Below, piece by piece: positions 52,301-60,638 of a stretch of 64,000 nt of DNA; positions within the stretch are counted from its first letter, which is position 1; every line of letters starts with the position of its first letter. Location of the stretch: the NCBI RefSeq assembly GCF_002409645.1, contig NZ_DHNR01000037.1, positions 45,525 through 109,524 on the forward strand. The letters are read 5' to 3'. This DNA is from Acetobacter sp. UBA5411 (lineage in GTDB: Bacteria > Pseudomonadota > Alphaproteobacteria > Acetobacterales > Acetobacteraceae). The position numbers and the translations under genes were made by a program. The notes under the pieces are model-generated. The model was given only the letters and a program-made list of their open reading frames with translations, did no database searches and had not been told where the DNA came from.

Positions 52301-54148
52301 ACCGATGCTGCCGGTGTTGGAGAGGTCACTGACCGAGAGCACCAGTCCGGACGTGCCTGCCGCCGTCAGACTGCCGCTGTTGGTGAGCGCGCCTGTCGTC
52401 AGAATGGCGTCACCCGCAGCCGCCAGCGTGCCGCTATTGACCAGCGCGCCACCGGCAATCGCCACATCGCCGGACGTGGCGGTGCCGATCTGCCCGGCGT
52501 TGCCCAGACCCGCCGTGCCAGTGGTGATGGCCACCATGCCGTTATCGGCGGCGATGACGCCATTGCCGCCGTTGGTGACGCCCTGATCGGCGCTGAGGGA
52601 CAGGGCGCTGCCTGCGGCCAGACGACCGTCATTGCTGATGGCTCCGCCCGTGACCGCCATGGCCAGAGAGTCTCCGGCCTGCAGGGTTGAACCTGCGTCC
52701 GCCGTGTAGGACGTGACCTGCGCCGTCAGGCTGGCGCCCGCCTGGATCTGCCCCGCGCCCGTATTGGACAGGCTGCCGGTCTCCAGCGCGATGTCGCGGT
52801 TCTGTGAGAGGATCTGTCCGGCAGTGTTGGCGATCGACTGCGCCCGGATGGTCAGCGGACCGGCCACCGTGCCGATTTCACCCGCATTGATCAGGTTCCC
52901 GGCCGTCGTCAGCGCCATGCCCGCCTGTCCGACAAGGATAGCGCCTCGGGCATTGGAAACAGTTCCGGCCGAGGCGAGGGTCGTGCCGGATGTCGCGCTG
53001 ATCTGGCCCGCATTGGACAGCCCATGCGTCACGGCAAGGGCGACGCCGCTGCTGCCCGCGGCCGTCATGGCCCCGGTGTTGCTGAGCGTATCGGCGGAAA
53101 CACCCAGATGATTACCCGCGCCGATCGTGCCCTGGTTGGTCACATCCGATGCGGATGCAATGGAGGCCACGCCGCCCGCCTGTAGCGTGCCGGTATTGGT
53201 CACGCCGTTGGTCTGCACGGTCACGTTGCCCGTGGCTGTCATCGACCCGTTGAGCACCAGACGACCGTCCGCGGTCAGCGCCATGTCGCCCGCATTGGCG
53301 GCCATCGCGCCGTTGACGCGCACGCCAGCGCCGGTCTCGTTGACCAGCATGGAGATGCGGTTGGCGTACATGCCGCCCATGGCCGAACTGTCGATGGCGA
53401 ACTCGGGTGTCTTCGAGCCGTCGGACGCCAGTTTCGTGACATTGCCGGTGCTGTAATCCACCCGGTTGCGCCCCACGACGAGGCTCGCTGTCTGGGCGTT
53501 GACCTGTGCGTTCAGGGCGACGCGACGGCTGATGATGTCGAGAACCGGCACGGCGGTGAAGTTGCCGCCCTTGCCCTCAAAGGCGATCAGCCCGTCGCTT
53601 ACGGTCAGGGCCGCCAGACCACCGGCGGCGTTGAATTCCGGGTGACCCGTGGAAAGCGTCGCCCGGTCGGTATTGATGAATCCGCAACCATTGCAGGTGA
53701 TACCGTTCGGGTTGGCGATGACCACATTGGCTTTCGCGCCCGCGACTTCGGTGAAACCGTTCATCTGACTGGCCTGCGTGCCTGTCACCTCGTTGAGGAT
53801 GACATGCGCGGAGTGGCCGTTCAGATTGGCGTTTCCGTAGATATAGCCGCCAAGTTGCGTCTGCGTCGCCTGCGTGGCGTTGTTGAGGATCAGCCCCTTC
53901 TGTTCCACGTTGTATTGCGTGAACATGTTGTGGGACAGACCCGCGCCGTTCGGCGTGGCGATGTTGAGCTGTTCGACACCGTTTTGCGTGCGGTCGAGCG
54001 TCGGCGCGGGAGCCGCGGGCTCCGTGCGGTTGTCGATGACGATGGCAGGCTCTTCAGCACTGGCGACGGCAGGTGCTATGGCCAGTGCCAGACTTGAAAC
54101 CCAGCTGACGCCAGCCAGCAGACGACGATGTGTCCTGAACCAGTTCAT
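49277..54148 (-). CDS. TpsA exoprotein, N-terminal third with two-partner secretion domain
   Basis: 1,623 residues. Signal peptide MNWFRTHRRLLAGVSWVSSL...AVASA, then the TPS (haemagglutination activity) domain with NPNGI at 146-150, preceded by GYIYGNANLNGHSAHVILNE and followed by CNGCGFINTDRATLSTGHPE. This domain threads through the TpsB pore. The rest is a regular beta-helix of short repeats (NSGTL, TNSGxLxA, LANTAGQIL and so on), hundreds of residues long. The frame ends at a stop about 20 residues after a single-base slip near 49335 (the tail TGRSTIRITAGLSQPPARWA is out of frame). Its ATG overlaps the TpsB stop codon (TGATG). Confidence 0.92.
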   Translation of the reverse strand: MNWFRTHRRLLAGVSWVSSLALAIAPAVASAEEPAIVIDNRTEPAAPAPTLDRTQNGVEQLNIATPNGAGLSHNMFTQYNVEQKGLILNNATQATQTQLGGYIYGNANLNGHSAHVILNEVTGTQASQMNGFTEVAGAKANVVIANPNGITCNGCGFINTDRATLSTGHPEFNAAGGLAALTVSDGLIAFEGKGGNFTAVPVLDIISRRVALNAQVNAQTASLVVGRNRVDYSTGNVTKLASDGSKTPEFAIDSSAMGGMYANRISMLVNETGAGVRVNGAMAANAGDMALTADGRLVLNGSMTATGNVTVQTNGVTNTGTLQAGGVASIASASDVTNQGTIGAGNHLGVSADTLSNTGAMTAAGSSGVALAVTHGLSNAGQISATSGTTLASAGTVSNARGAILVGQAGMALTTAGNLINAGEIGTVAGPLTIRAQSIANTAGQILSQNRDIALETGSLSNTGAGQIQAGASLTAQVTSYTADAGSTLQAGDSLAMAVTGGAISNDGRLAAGSALSLSADQGVTNGGNGVIAADNGMVAITTGTAGLGNAGQIGTATSGDVAIAGGALVNSGTLAAAGDAILTTGALTNSGSLTAAGTSGLVLSVSDLSNTGSIGATAGTLAVTATDGLTNSGTLYGAAADSVTTSGALDNQNGQIGAGTSSLTVQAATLANDSGKIISTSGPVTIQAGTIGNRNGAIQGQGDVAIATPTLDNRNGGLIQSTGAGLYLANGDQPMTTLYNQGGSLGASGTLSVNASTYETDSKSALVSTGVLTLSMAGALSNSGQLVGQKGFNLTVGSFTNEASGILAAVTGNGSLTTTGTGQLVNAGTIETLQAGSTLEVRTASGGLSNTGAILGSGTATIVSTGSVTNSGKISALGGALTLQATGLTNTDTLAAKGLLTALVSGDLTNSGTLYGATGGDISATGTLANNGATAQIAADGALSLKAGTLTNSNGQILASQDGLTVAANSLTNSGGLLQGDTTTSIRADTLANTAGGAILSKSGALTVGGQSATAAQSVSNLTGTLQAATDLSVTANAIDNSGGTFNAQTGALTASSGTGLFRNDDGIMQSATGMTLSGDSFTGNMGSIVNAGTTLGMNFGSSLDTAGHIVATQDLSVQTGALTTHAGTTPATVAVVASTGGNLTVKAGTINNAGVLETTDANGTLTVQGADLTNSGTLTTASTLSVAETGQLVSSGNLISSKGQATLTAGSLTNSGFAGAAQALDVTASQALTNSGTLYAGTTLTATGTGSFDNAGGQIGTGRGALTLASNGAFSNENGQIIAAGGPLVLTAGRIAGSAGSLLQSSDAITLTAGQISNDNSTILARSGDITLAGAGNSATALSNVNGGVIQASGAISATFSALDNSGGAVSALGGDLSLNGASGSSVTNAGGTLETANNLTLTAGSYSGAGASRLTAGQAMTLSLSGSMENGGNIAAVHNVSVTAASLTNDANAVLASTSGNLALAIGGDAGLVNAGTIQTSGVGNTLTLNASSIDNQATGAILSNGAQSLVAGSRTRSLTAGTFSNEGQVIAYGNSLTATATALNNSGTLEAGTNTFLSTTGDLANTGLIYAAGGTALSGANVRNAGGQIGAGSGSLTIGTGRSTIRITAGLSQPPARWA

Positions 54149-55941
54149 CAGAAACGTACTCCCGCCTGAAAGCCCGCAATCCAGCCCTCTTGCGGAAGAG
54201 GCCCACGCGCGATCGAGTGGGTTATGTTCGCCATCCAGAAAATCGGTCCGCGTGTCTTGCGAAATCCGATGCCGGCGCCTGCGATGTTGCCGCCCTTCAG
54301 TGCGGGCGGCAGGGTGTTGGAGCGGTAGCCCGCACGGGTCATGCCGACATCCAGAATGCCGTAAACTTCAGTGCCTTCAACAAACAGTCGGCAGAAGCCG
54401 CGATAGGCCCCGCAATGATCGCTCATGCCTGCGCCGGTCAGCGGATAGGAGAGGTCATTGCGCATGTAGAGACCGTCATTGCCCACCAGCATCTGACTGA
54501 GAAAGCCACGCACGGTATAGGGACCGCCAAGCTGGAGCTGCTGGCTCGTGAACTGATTTTCCGTGCTGTATTCACCATGAATCGAGGTGTGCCACAGCAG
54601 GCTGAACGGCAGCGGCTTGTAGCCGTCGATATCGAGGGTCGGCTTGACGTACTGCGTATGCGGATCAGCCGCGCCGGGATCCGTAAAATAGGAGTGTGTG
54701 CCAACACCTCTCACGCCAAAGCGCATGCCGAGGGTGATATACCAGATACCGCCCCAGGCCTTGAGGGACTCACTGGCCTGCGCAACGACCGAGCCCTGAC
54801 GGGCGCTCTGGGTTTCAAGACGCGTGCGATCGAGCGTCGAGGAAAAGGATTTCAGTTCGTAAAAAGCCTGAAGGGTTGTGACACCGATCTGATTGCGCAG
54901 CACCTCGCGCGAGACGCCGAAACGGAAATCCTTGCGCTTGCCGGCAAAGCGGTAATCCTCGCCCATACTCTGGAGATGATAGACGTCGTTCGACATCCAC
55001 CACCCGCCGAACACGGTCCACTTGCCAAACGGAATGGAACCATTGGCTGAAATATACTGCGTGTTTCGTCGACCGGCGTCCCCCACCAGCGAATGGTCAT
55101 ATTCAACCGACCACATGTCCAGCAGGCCCAGCGCATCGTCGGCGCGCAGCATGGCGTGACCGGTTTCACGGCCCGTTTCCGGCTGCCCGTTGTTATCGGC
55201 CCAGATCTGTCCGTGAAAGATCCCCGGCGCAGGCTGGAGAATACGCACCTGCGTCTCGCCGGGATTTTTGCCGGGCGCGATCTTCATGCGCGCCGACCAG
55301 CTGGGCAGGCGGTTCATCTGGTCGAGCCCCTGCTCCAGATCCCGCAGGTTCAGGATATGGTCCCGCATGCCGGGAAAGGCGGCGACCTCATGCAGGCGCG
55401 GCTCAATGCCCTCGAAGAGAAAACCCGCGATCTTGCCTTCAATGACGACAATCCGCAGATGGCCGCTGGAGAGGGACTGTTCGGGAAGATAGGCCCGCGA
55501 CGTTACATTGCCCTGCGCCAGATAACTGCCGTTCACATCGTCCAGCGCATGATTGAGATCGCCAGTCGTCAGGCAACGCCCGGCATAGCGCTGGATGATC
55601 GTGTGCCGGTCGCCGGGAGAAAGATGGTCCGCGCCCTCGATGGAGATCGACTTGACCTCCACACAGTGGGTCGAGGGCGTGCTCTCCTTCGGCTCGTTCA
55701 GGATCTGTGTGCTGTTATCCGGTGGCGGCAGCATGTTCAGATCCTGCTGCCGCTGCTGATACCGCTGGAACTGATCCTGCGCCGAGCCCGGTCCTGCCGG
55801 AAGCGGCATGTTGCCGAAGCCGCCCGCCGGGGGCTCCGCTCCGGCCGGAGCGGCCAGCGCGGAGTGGAGCGAGAACAGGCCGGACAACAGCAGGCCGCCC
55901 AGAACAGGGCGGCCGAACGGGACAGGACGCATACAGGACAC
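54148..55941 (-). CDS. TpsB outer-membrane transporter (ShlB/FhaC/HecB family)
   Basis: 597 residues. Signal peptide (FGRPVLGGLLLSGLFSLHSA LAA), a Pro/Gln-rich N-terminal helix and linker (FQRYQQRQQDLNMLPPPDNS), POTRA domain around residues 93-175 (HCVEVKSISIEGADHLSPGD, VNGSYLAQGNVTSRAYLPEQ, LRIVVIEGKIAGFLFEG), then a 16-strand barrel with the VRGF block (LGGPYTVRGFLSQMLVGNDG) and C-terminal GWIAGFQAGVRF. It exports the TpsA protein across the outer membrane. It lies between the IalB-like gene (41 bases upstream) and tpsA (overlapping stop/start), so the three form one operon. Confidence 0.94.
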   Translation of the reverse strand: MSCMRPVPFGRPVLGGLLLSGLFSLHSALAAPAGAEPPAGGFGNMPLPAGPGSAQDQFQRYQQRQQDLNMLPPPDNSTQILNEPKESTPSTHCVEVKSISIEGADHLSPGDRHTIIQRYAGRCLTTGDLNHALDDVNGSYLAQGNVTSRAYLPEQSLSSGHLRIVVIEGKIAGFLFEGIEPRLHEVAAFPGMRDHILNLRDLEQGLDQMNRLPSWSARMKIAPGKNPGETQVRILQPAPGIFHGQIWADNNGQPETGRETGHAMLRADDALGLLDMWSVEYDHSLVGDAGRRNTQYISANGSIPFGKWTVFGGWWMSNDVYHLQSMGEDYRFAGKRKDFRFGVSREVLRNQIGVTTLQAFYELKSFSSTLDRTRLETQSARQGSVVAQASESLKAWGGIWYITLGMRFGVRGVGTHSYFTDPGAADPHTQYVKPTLDIDGYKPLPFSLLWHTSIHGEYSTENQFTSQQLQLGGPYTVRGFLSQMLVGNDGLYMRNDLSYPLTGAGMSDHCGAYRGFCRLFVEGTEVYGILDVGMTRAGYRSNTLPPALKGGNIAGAGIGFRKTRGPIFWMANITHSIARGPLPQEGWIAGFQAGVRF

Positions 55942-55982
55942 CGGTAATCAGACAGAAAAACGACAGAACAGGACTGAAAGGA

Positions 55983-56600
55983 TCAGTGAGACGCGCCCGG
56001 AGAAATCCAGCCGTCCAGCGCCTTTAGTCCGTCATCGGCGCCCAGCAGGTCAAAGTTGATGGTCAGCACGCCGCCAGCCAGCTTGTCCGCCATGATATGA
56101 CCCTGTTTCGCGTGGCGCAGGTATTTAACCTGATCATCCGTCAGATCCGCTGACGCCAGACAGCCGGTCGACACGCAGCTCTGCCAAGCAAGCGTCAGCG
56201 GCGCGCCCTTGTCGGCCGCCACACGCGGCTGGGTTTTCAGCGACAGACCCAGCGGGGTCTCAACCGTCAGACGCCATGGACGGCTGGAAAGTGGAGTCTT
56301 GTTGTCCACCTGTGCACGCGCAAAGATCACGGCCCCCAGAGGAACGGTCTTCTTCTGGGCGTCCTGCATCGCGAGCGCCTGCTCCATCACGCACAGCACC
56401 GGCGAAGTCGTCACGCTCGCGCCCGGAAACACGCAGCGATAGTTCCACGGACCCGACGTGCCCGTCAGCGTCGTCGGAGAAGCCTGCGGCTGTGAGGTCA
56501 CAGGTGCCCCAGCCTTGCCCGCCGCCGCCAGCGCAGGACCAACACCAACCGCCATAGATAAAACCGACAGTGTCAAAAGGGTTCTGATGCTCAATAACAA
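55983..56600 (-). CDS. IalB (invasion-associated locus B) family protein
   Basis: 205 residues from a TTG start at 56600, chosen because GGAG lies eight bases before it and a signal peptide follows (LLSIRTLLTLSVLSMAVGVGPALAA, in parts). The mature part has the IalB layout: TSGPWNYRCVFPGASVTTSP, VLCVMEQALAMQDAQKKTVP, WRLTVETPLGLSLKTQPRVA, TLAWQSCVSTGCLASADLTD, a two-Cys loop, then LAGGVLTINFDLLGADDGLKAL. Periplasmic; function in Bartonella invasion is established, but most members are of unknown role. Being the first gene of a TpsB-TpsA operon suggests a periplasmic helper for secretion or surface display. Confidence 0.85.
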   Translation of the reverse strand: MLLSIRTLLTLSVLSMAVGVGPALAAAGKAGAPVTSQPQASPTTLTGTSGPWNYRCVFPGASVTTSPVLCVMEQALAMQDAQKKTVPLGAVIFARAQVDNKTPLSSRPWRLTVETPLGLSLKTQPRVAADKGAPLTLAWQSCVSTGCLASADLTDDQVKYLRHAKQGHIMADKLAGGVLTINFDLLGADDGLKALDGWISPGASH

Positions 56601-56838
56601 AAGATACACTCCGTTAACTTTTGTTAAGGAAATTAAGGCAAACAATCTGGAGATTCCATGCCGGCAGATAAATTATGAAATATTGTGTCATATTAAACAC
56701 ATAATATGTATTTTAAATGTATTATTTAAATAAATAAGATTGATACTTTTTGTTGTTTGGTTGGTTTTATTGAATAGTTTTTTATTAAATTCTTATTATT
56801 TAAAGGCAACGTTAGAGCAGTGTGTTGTGATTCACAGG

Positions 56839-57253
56839 CTAACCGATGGAGGTGTAGCTGTGAGTGACGTGTTTTGCTGTCTGAGATCCAGATGGAGCGG
56901 ATTGAGCCGTTTTTCCCTTTGTCACACGGAGTGCTGCGCGTGGATGCACCGTGTTCTGAGCGGGATCGTTTACACGATCCGTAATGGGCTTCAGTGGAAA
57001 GACACCCCGAAAGCGTATGGTCCGCATAAAACTTTATACAACCGTTTCATCCGGGGGACGCTTGGGTGCCTTGCGCCGGATCTCTGTCGCGCTGACAGAA
57101 CAGGTTGGCCGGTCAAAGCGCCATCTGATCGAAAACATGTTCGCAAAACTCAAAGACTGGCGGCGTGTTGCGACCAGATACGATCGCTGCGCTCATACAT
57201 TCATGCCTGCAATCCACATCGCAGCAACCCTTATCTTCTATCTCAAAGAATGA
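56839..57253 (+). pseudogene. IS5/IS427-group transposase with internal deletion (second copy)
   Basis: From about 56860: in mixed frames QMERIEPFFPLSHGV, VLSGIVYTIRNGLQWKDTPK, AYGPHKTLYNRFIRG, then a jump to VGRSKRHLIENMFAKLKDWR, RVATRYDRCAHTFMPAIHIA, ATLIFYLKE at the end. The catalytic centre is missing. The end sequence (caaagaatgagtcctgat) matches, in reverse, that of the copy at 23.2 kb, and the deletion is at a different point, so each was inactivated separately. The 240 bases between it and the IalB gene are AT-rich promoter-like DNA. Confidence 0.85.
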
Positions 57254-57331
57254 GTCCTGATCCTAACGAACACTCATACCCAGATGTCCACCGGCTTAAC
57301 TGGCCACGCGTCATAGGCTAGTAACCTCTGA

Positions 57332-59287
57332 ATGAGTGTCGGTTCGCCATCAGAGAACAAAATCAATCCACTCCCCTATCGCGGGGATATCGATGGCCTG
57401 CGTGCTTTCGCGGTCATCGCGGTGGTGGTGTACCATGTCTTTCCCCGCTGGCTGCCCGGTGGCTTCTGCGGTGTGGACGTATTTTTCGTTATCTCCGGAT
57501 TTCTGATCACACGTCAGATCAGTCGTCGTGAAATCAGTTTTGTTTCATTCTATACCCGACGTGTACGTCGTCTCGCTCCCGCACTTCTCTGCGTGCTGCT
57601 GGCTACAGTCGGTGCCGGACTGTTGTTTTTGCTACCCAATGAAATCAGTGCGCTCGGCATGGCCTGTTTTGCTGGCGCGACCTTTCTGTCCAATGTTTTT
57701 TCATGGCAGACACAAGGGTATTTCGACCGTGCGGCCAGTCTCCAGCCTTTGCTGCATCTCTGGTCCCTCGGTGTTGAAGAACAGTTCTATCTCTTCTGGC
57801 CTGCCCTTATTGCCTTCTCTCGCAGCAAAGCATTTTCTCTGGCCAAAGTGACTCTTGTCACGGGACTGGTCTCTTTCTCTATAGGGCTGGCCTGCGCGTT
57901 TTTCGCTCCAGCGGCAGATTTCTATCTGCCATTTTCCCGTATATGGGAGTTCATGGCGGGAGCGGGTCTCGTTCTCGGAGGACGAGGGCTCGAAAGACTA
58001 TCTCCCCGCTGGCGTACGGCATTGAGCGGGGCAGGATTATTCTGTCTTGTGGTTGCCGTATTCCAGATCAGGCAGGACTGGTTTTTCCCCTCTCCTACTG
58101 CATTTTTTCCAGTATTAGGGGCTGCTCTGCTGATCGCGGCAGGTCCTGAAACATGGCTGGCGCGCTATATACTGGCCTCCACTCCGGCAAGATGGCTGGG
58201 GTCCATCAGCTATCCGCTCTATCTCTGGCATTGGCCACTCATCGCGTATGAGCATCTTGTTCATGGCGTCAGTCACACACACAGAAGTACGGGATATGCG
58301 ATCATCACGCTATCCCTGATACTTGCTGCCCTGACCACACGTTTCGTCGAGTCACCTCTAAGGTGGAAAACACCCGAACGACGCACTTTTTTCGGTCTTC
58401 TTTCCGCATTGACGGTCACTGCCGCATTGGGACTGACCCTGCGGGCATGGCCCGGACACAGCACGGCACTGGGCAGCGATACGCCCGGAATCAATCTTGA
58501 AAAAATTAACCTTGCTGAACAGGACGGTATTTTTCCGATTACACCGCATATGCATGTCGAGCATATACAGGGGCTAACGGTCGGCATCATCGGCTCCGAT
58601 CCTGCAAACGCCATCCTGTTCACAGGCGACAGCCTTTTGTTCCAGTGGGGACCGCGTGTGGATGCCCTGTTTTCGCAAGATCGCCTGAAACAGACGGTCA
58701 TTTTCATATCAGGACCGAGTTGCGCTCCTCTGCCTGTCGAAAAGCCGGCAAAAGGTTTTACCTATTGCAATGCGATGTCTGAGGTTCAGGATCGCATTCT
58801 GGCGAAGTGGTCCGTGCATACAATAGTCATGGGCGCACTCTGGGAACGGGTTTTCGAGCCGCCGCAAGAGTGGCCTGCTAAAAAAACCAAGGCGGAAGAA
58901 AGACTAAGAACCCTGTCGGCACATGGAAAACGCAAGATCGTTTTCATCATGCCAACTCCCATCAACAGCCATTTCGATCCTACCCATATGGTGACACGAC
59001 ATTTTACGCATTTGAGTCTGGACAAGGACGCCTTGCAGCATGGTATTCCTGTTGCTTCCATGAAGGCTGAACACGCGGCAATGACAGCTTTTCTGATGGG
59101 CATCGCTCAGGATACCGGCAGTTCTACACTGGATCTGACACAGGTGATCTGTGGATCAGCCGAAACCTGTTTTCCGTTGATGAATGATGGCACACCGAAA
59201 TTTGCAGACCAGATGCATCTGCGGCCGGATTTCACACAGACTCTCACATCCCGACTGGATGACATTCTGATAGCGCCTGCGCCGTAA
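57332..59287 (+). CDS. OafA/OatA-type acyltransferase with SGNH domain
   Basis: 651 residues, inner membrane. Acyltransferase-3 domain with ~10 helices: YRGDIDGLRAFAVIAVVVYH, GGFCGVDVFFVISGFLITRQ, FYTRRVRRLAPALL, HLWSLGVEEQFYLFWPAL, YPLYLWHWPLIAY, TRFVESPLRW. The C-terminal ~260 residues are a periplasmic SGNH hydrolase-like domain with ILFTGDSLLFQWGP and ADQMHLRPDF. This pair O-acetylates (or acylates) surface polysaccharide, LPS or peptidoglycan. The start ATG at 57332 immediately follows the IS remnant, so the promoter may be derived from it. Confidence 0.92.
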   Translation: MSVGSPSENKINPLPYRGDIDGLRAFAVIAVVVYHVFPRWLPGGFCGVDVFFVISGFLITRQISRREISFVSFYTRRVRRLAPALLCVLLATVGAGLLFLLPNEISALGMACFAGATFLSNVFSWQTQGYFDRAASLQPLLHLWSLGVEEQFYLFWPALIAFSRSKAFSLAKVTLVTGLVSFSIGLACAFFAPAADFYLPFSRIWEFMAGAGLVLGGRGLERLSPRWRTALSGAGLFCLVVAVFQIRQDWFFPSPTAFFPVLGAALLIAAGPETWLARYILASTPARWLGSISYPLYLWHWPLIAYEHLVHGVSHTHRSTGYAIITLSLILAALTTRFVESPLRWKTPERRTFFGLLSALTVTAALGLTLRAWPGHSTALGSDTPGINLEKINLAEQDGIFPITPHMHVEHIQGLTVGIIGSDPANAILFTGDSLLFQWGPRVDALFSQDRLKQTVIFISGPSCAPLPVEKPAKGFTYCNAMSEVQDRILAKWSVHTIVMGALWERVFEPPQEWPAKKTKAEERLRTLSAHGKRKIVFIMPTPINSHFDPTHMVTRHFTHLSLDKDALQHGIPVASMKAEHAAMTAFLMGIAQDTGSSTLDLTQVICGSAETCFPLMNDGTPKFADQMHLRPDFTQTLTSRLDDILIAPAP

Positions 59288-59328
59288 CACCCGCCGCGAC
59301 ACAGACATCAACACTGACTGGATATAAA

Positions 59329-60207
59329 ATGCAGATTTCAGCTTCTGAAGTGACAATCGCCGTTATCGGGGCGAGTGGCCGGTCAGGATCAGTCCTGTGT
59401 CACAGCCTTCTCAGTGAAGGCTATAAAGTAATTGCTGTTGTCAGGAACAGGAAGAATCTTTCTCCAGAGCTCGACCGGAACTGTTCAGCCGTCAGGGAAG
59501 CGGAGCTTACAGACCCCGATCGTCTTTCCGAGGCCCTGAAGGATGCCAATATTGTCGTCAATACCGCGCATGCACGCTATCTTCCCGCTATCCTTGCCGC
59601 CACGTCTGTTCCTGTTGTGGCATTGGGCAGTACCAGAAAGTTCACACGCTGGCCGGATGCTCACGGCAACGGTGTCCTAGCTGGGGAGCGCGCTCTCAGG
59701 GAAGATGGAAGATCCTCCCTGCTTTTGCACCCGACGATGATTTACGGTGCGCAGGGTGAAAACAATGTCCAGCGTCTGGCTGCTCTTTTAAAGAAACTTC
59801 CTATCGTTCCCTTACCTGACGGGGGACGTTTTCTCGTGCAACCCATTGAGCAAGGAGACGTCACGCGCAGCGTTATCGCCGCCATTCCTCTGATAGTGTC
59901 AGGCGCGATCAAAGAACTGGAAACTCTGGTTATTGCTGGTCCCGAAGCCGTCACATACAGACAATTTGTCAGTATGATCGCCCAGTTTTCTCAATCGAGA
60001 AAATTACGCATCATTTCCGTTCCGGACTGGTGCATCAGAATAGCGGCATATGTGCTGCGCAAACTTCCTGGTGTTCCCCGGATTGAAGACGCTGAAATCC
60101 GTCGACTGACTGAAAACAAAGACTTCGATATTACACCCATGAAGGAGAAACTTGGTGTAACGCCGATATCTCTTCAGGAAGGACTGTCCCGCGTATTCCG
60201 GAAATAA
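59329..60207 (+). CDS. NAD(P)-binding Rossmann-fold protein (NmrA/epimerase-like)
   Basis: 292 residues, 42 bases after the acyltransferase gene and probably cotranscribed. The dinucleotide motif AVIGASGRSGSVLCHSLLSE (residues ~11-30) is of the atypical short-chain type. Then VNTAHARYLPAILAATSVPV, LLHPTMIYGAQGENNVQRLA, FLVQPIEQGDVTRSVIAAIP, VIAGPEAVTYRQFVSMIAQF, the order of NAD(P)H-dependent epimerase/NmrA-like reductases. The Y-x-x-x-K motif of classical members is not clear, so enzyme activity is uncertain. It may act with the acyltransferase on a surface sugar. Confidence 0.85.
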   Translation: MQISASEVTIAVIGASGRSGSVLCHSLLSEGYKVIAVVRNRKNLSPELDRNCSAVREAELTDPDRLSEALKDANIVVNTAHARYLPAILAATSVPVVALGSTRKFTRWPDAHGNGVLAGERALREDGRSSLLLHPTMIYGAQGENNVQRLAALLKKLPIVPLPDGGRFLVQPIEQGDVTRSVIAAIPLIVSGAIKELETLVIAGPEAVTYRQFVSMIAQFSQSRKLRIISVPDWCIRIAAYVLRKLPGVPRIEDAEIRRLTENKDFDITPMKEKLGVTPISLQEGLSRVFRK

Positions 60208-60241
60208 TCCTTACGGATGAAAAAGCCTTCCGAAGCCGGCA

Positions 60242-60257
60242 CACTATCCGGATAGTG
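60242..60257. repeat. Perfect 16-base palindrome
   Basis: cactatcc/ggatagtg with no spacer, 35 bases after the stop of the Rossmann protein gene. It could be a site for a dimeric regulator or part of a terminator; no T-run follows. Confidence 0.5.
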
Positions 60258-60309
60258 CGTACAAGCCGATCATCCTCAGTTCAGATGAAAATGACTGGTC
60301 ACCTTACAT

Positions 60310-60340
60310 AAAAAACGGGACGGCTATGAAAGCCGTCCCG
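60310..60340 (-). terminator. Terminator of the His/Asp-rich protein gene
   Basis: A perfect ten-base stem cgggacggct/agccgtcccg with a five-base loop, followed on the minus strand by six Ts. It lies 20 bases past the stop of the minus-strand gene. Confidence 0.85.
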
Positions 60341-60362
60341 CCAAACAACAGATCAGCAGGGA

Positions 60363-60638
60363 TTAGTTGCTGCTGCTGTTGTTGTCATCACGGTGTTCTT
60401 CACCGTGCTTACCGTCGTGCTTGTGATGCTTGCCTTCATGCTTGTGATGGCCTTCACCACCATTCTGGTCACCAGAGTTGTTGTCATCATGACGGTCGTC
60501 GTGACGATCATCATGGCGGTCATCGTGACGCTCGTCACCGTTCTGGTGATTGTATCCACCCTGATCATTGTTCTCAGCGTGAGCGATCAGCGGCGTGCTG
60601 AGGGTCAGAGCAGCAGCAATAAGTAGAAGCTTTTTCAT
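60363..60638 (-). CDS. Exported His/Asp/Asn-rich small protein
   Basis: 91 residues from the ATG at 60638 (AGGAGAC seven bases before). Signal peptide MKKLLLIAAALTLSTPLIAHA; the mature ~70 residues are almost entirely charged or polar: ENNDQGGYNHQNGDERHDDR, with RHDD repeated three times in a row, then GGEGHHKHEGKHHKHDGKHG and DDNNSSSN. No fold expected. The His/Asp clusters suggest binding of Zn, Cu, Ni or Fe in the periplasm, which is an inference from composition. The simple repeats could vary in number between strains. It has its own terminator. Confidence 0.8.
   Translation of the reverse strand: MKKLLLIAAALTLSTPLIAHAENNDQGGYNHQNGDERHDDRHDDRHDDRHDDNNSGDQNGGEGHHKHEGKHHKHDGKHGEEHRDDNNSSSN

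Noticed and set aside
44398..53456. Many long plus-strand ORFs rich in Ala, Val, Pro and Ser opposite tpsA
   Set aside because: Direct antisense of the repetitive tpsA DNA; repeats create open frames on the other strand.
43095..54148. Regular short repeats in tpsA considered as a CRISPR array
   Set aside because: Repeats are coding, imperfect and of mixed spacing; no cas genes in the window.
54190..55947. Two ~285-codon plus-strand ORFs opposite tpsB
   Set aside because: Shadows of tpsB; no start signal or domain.
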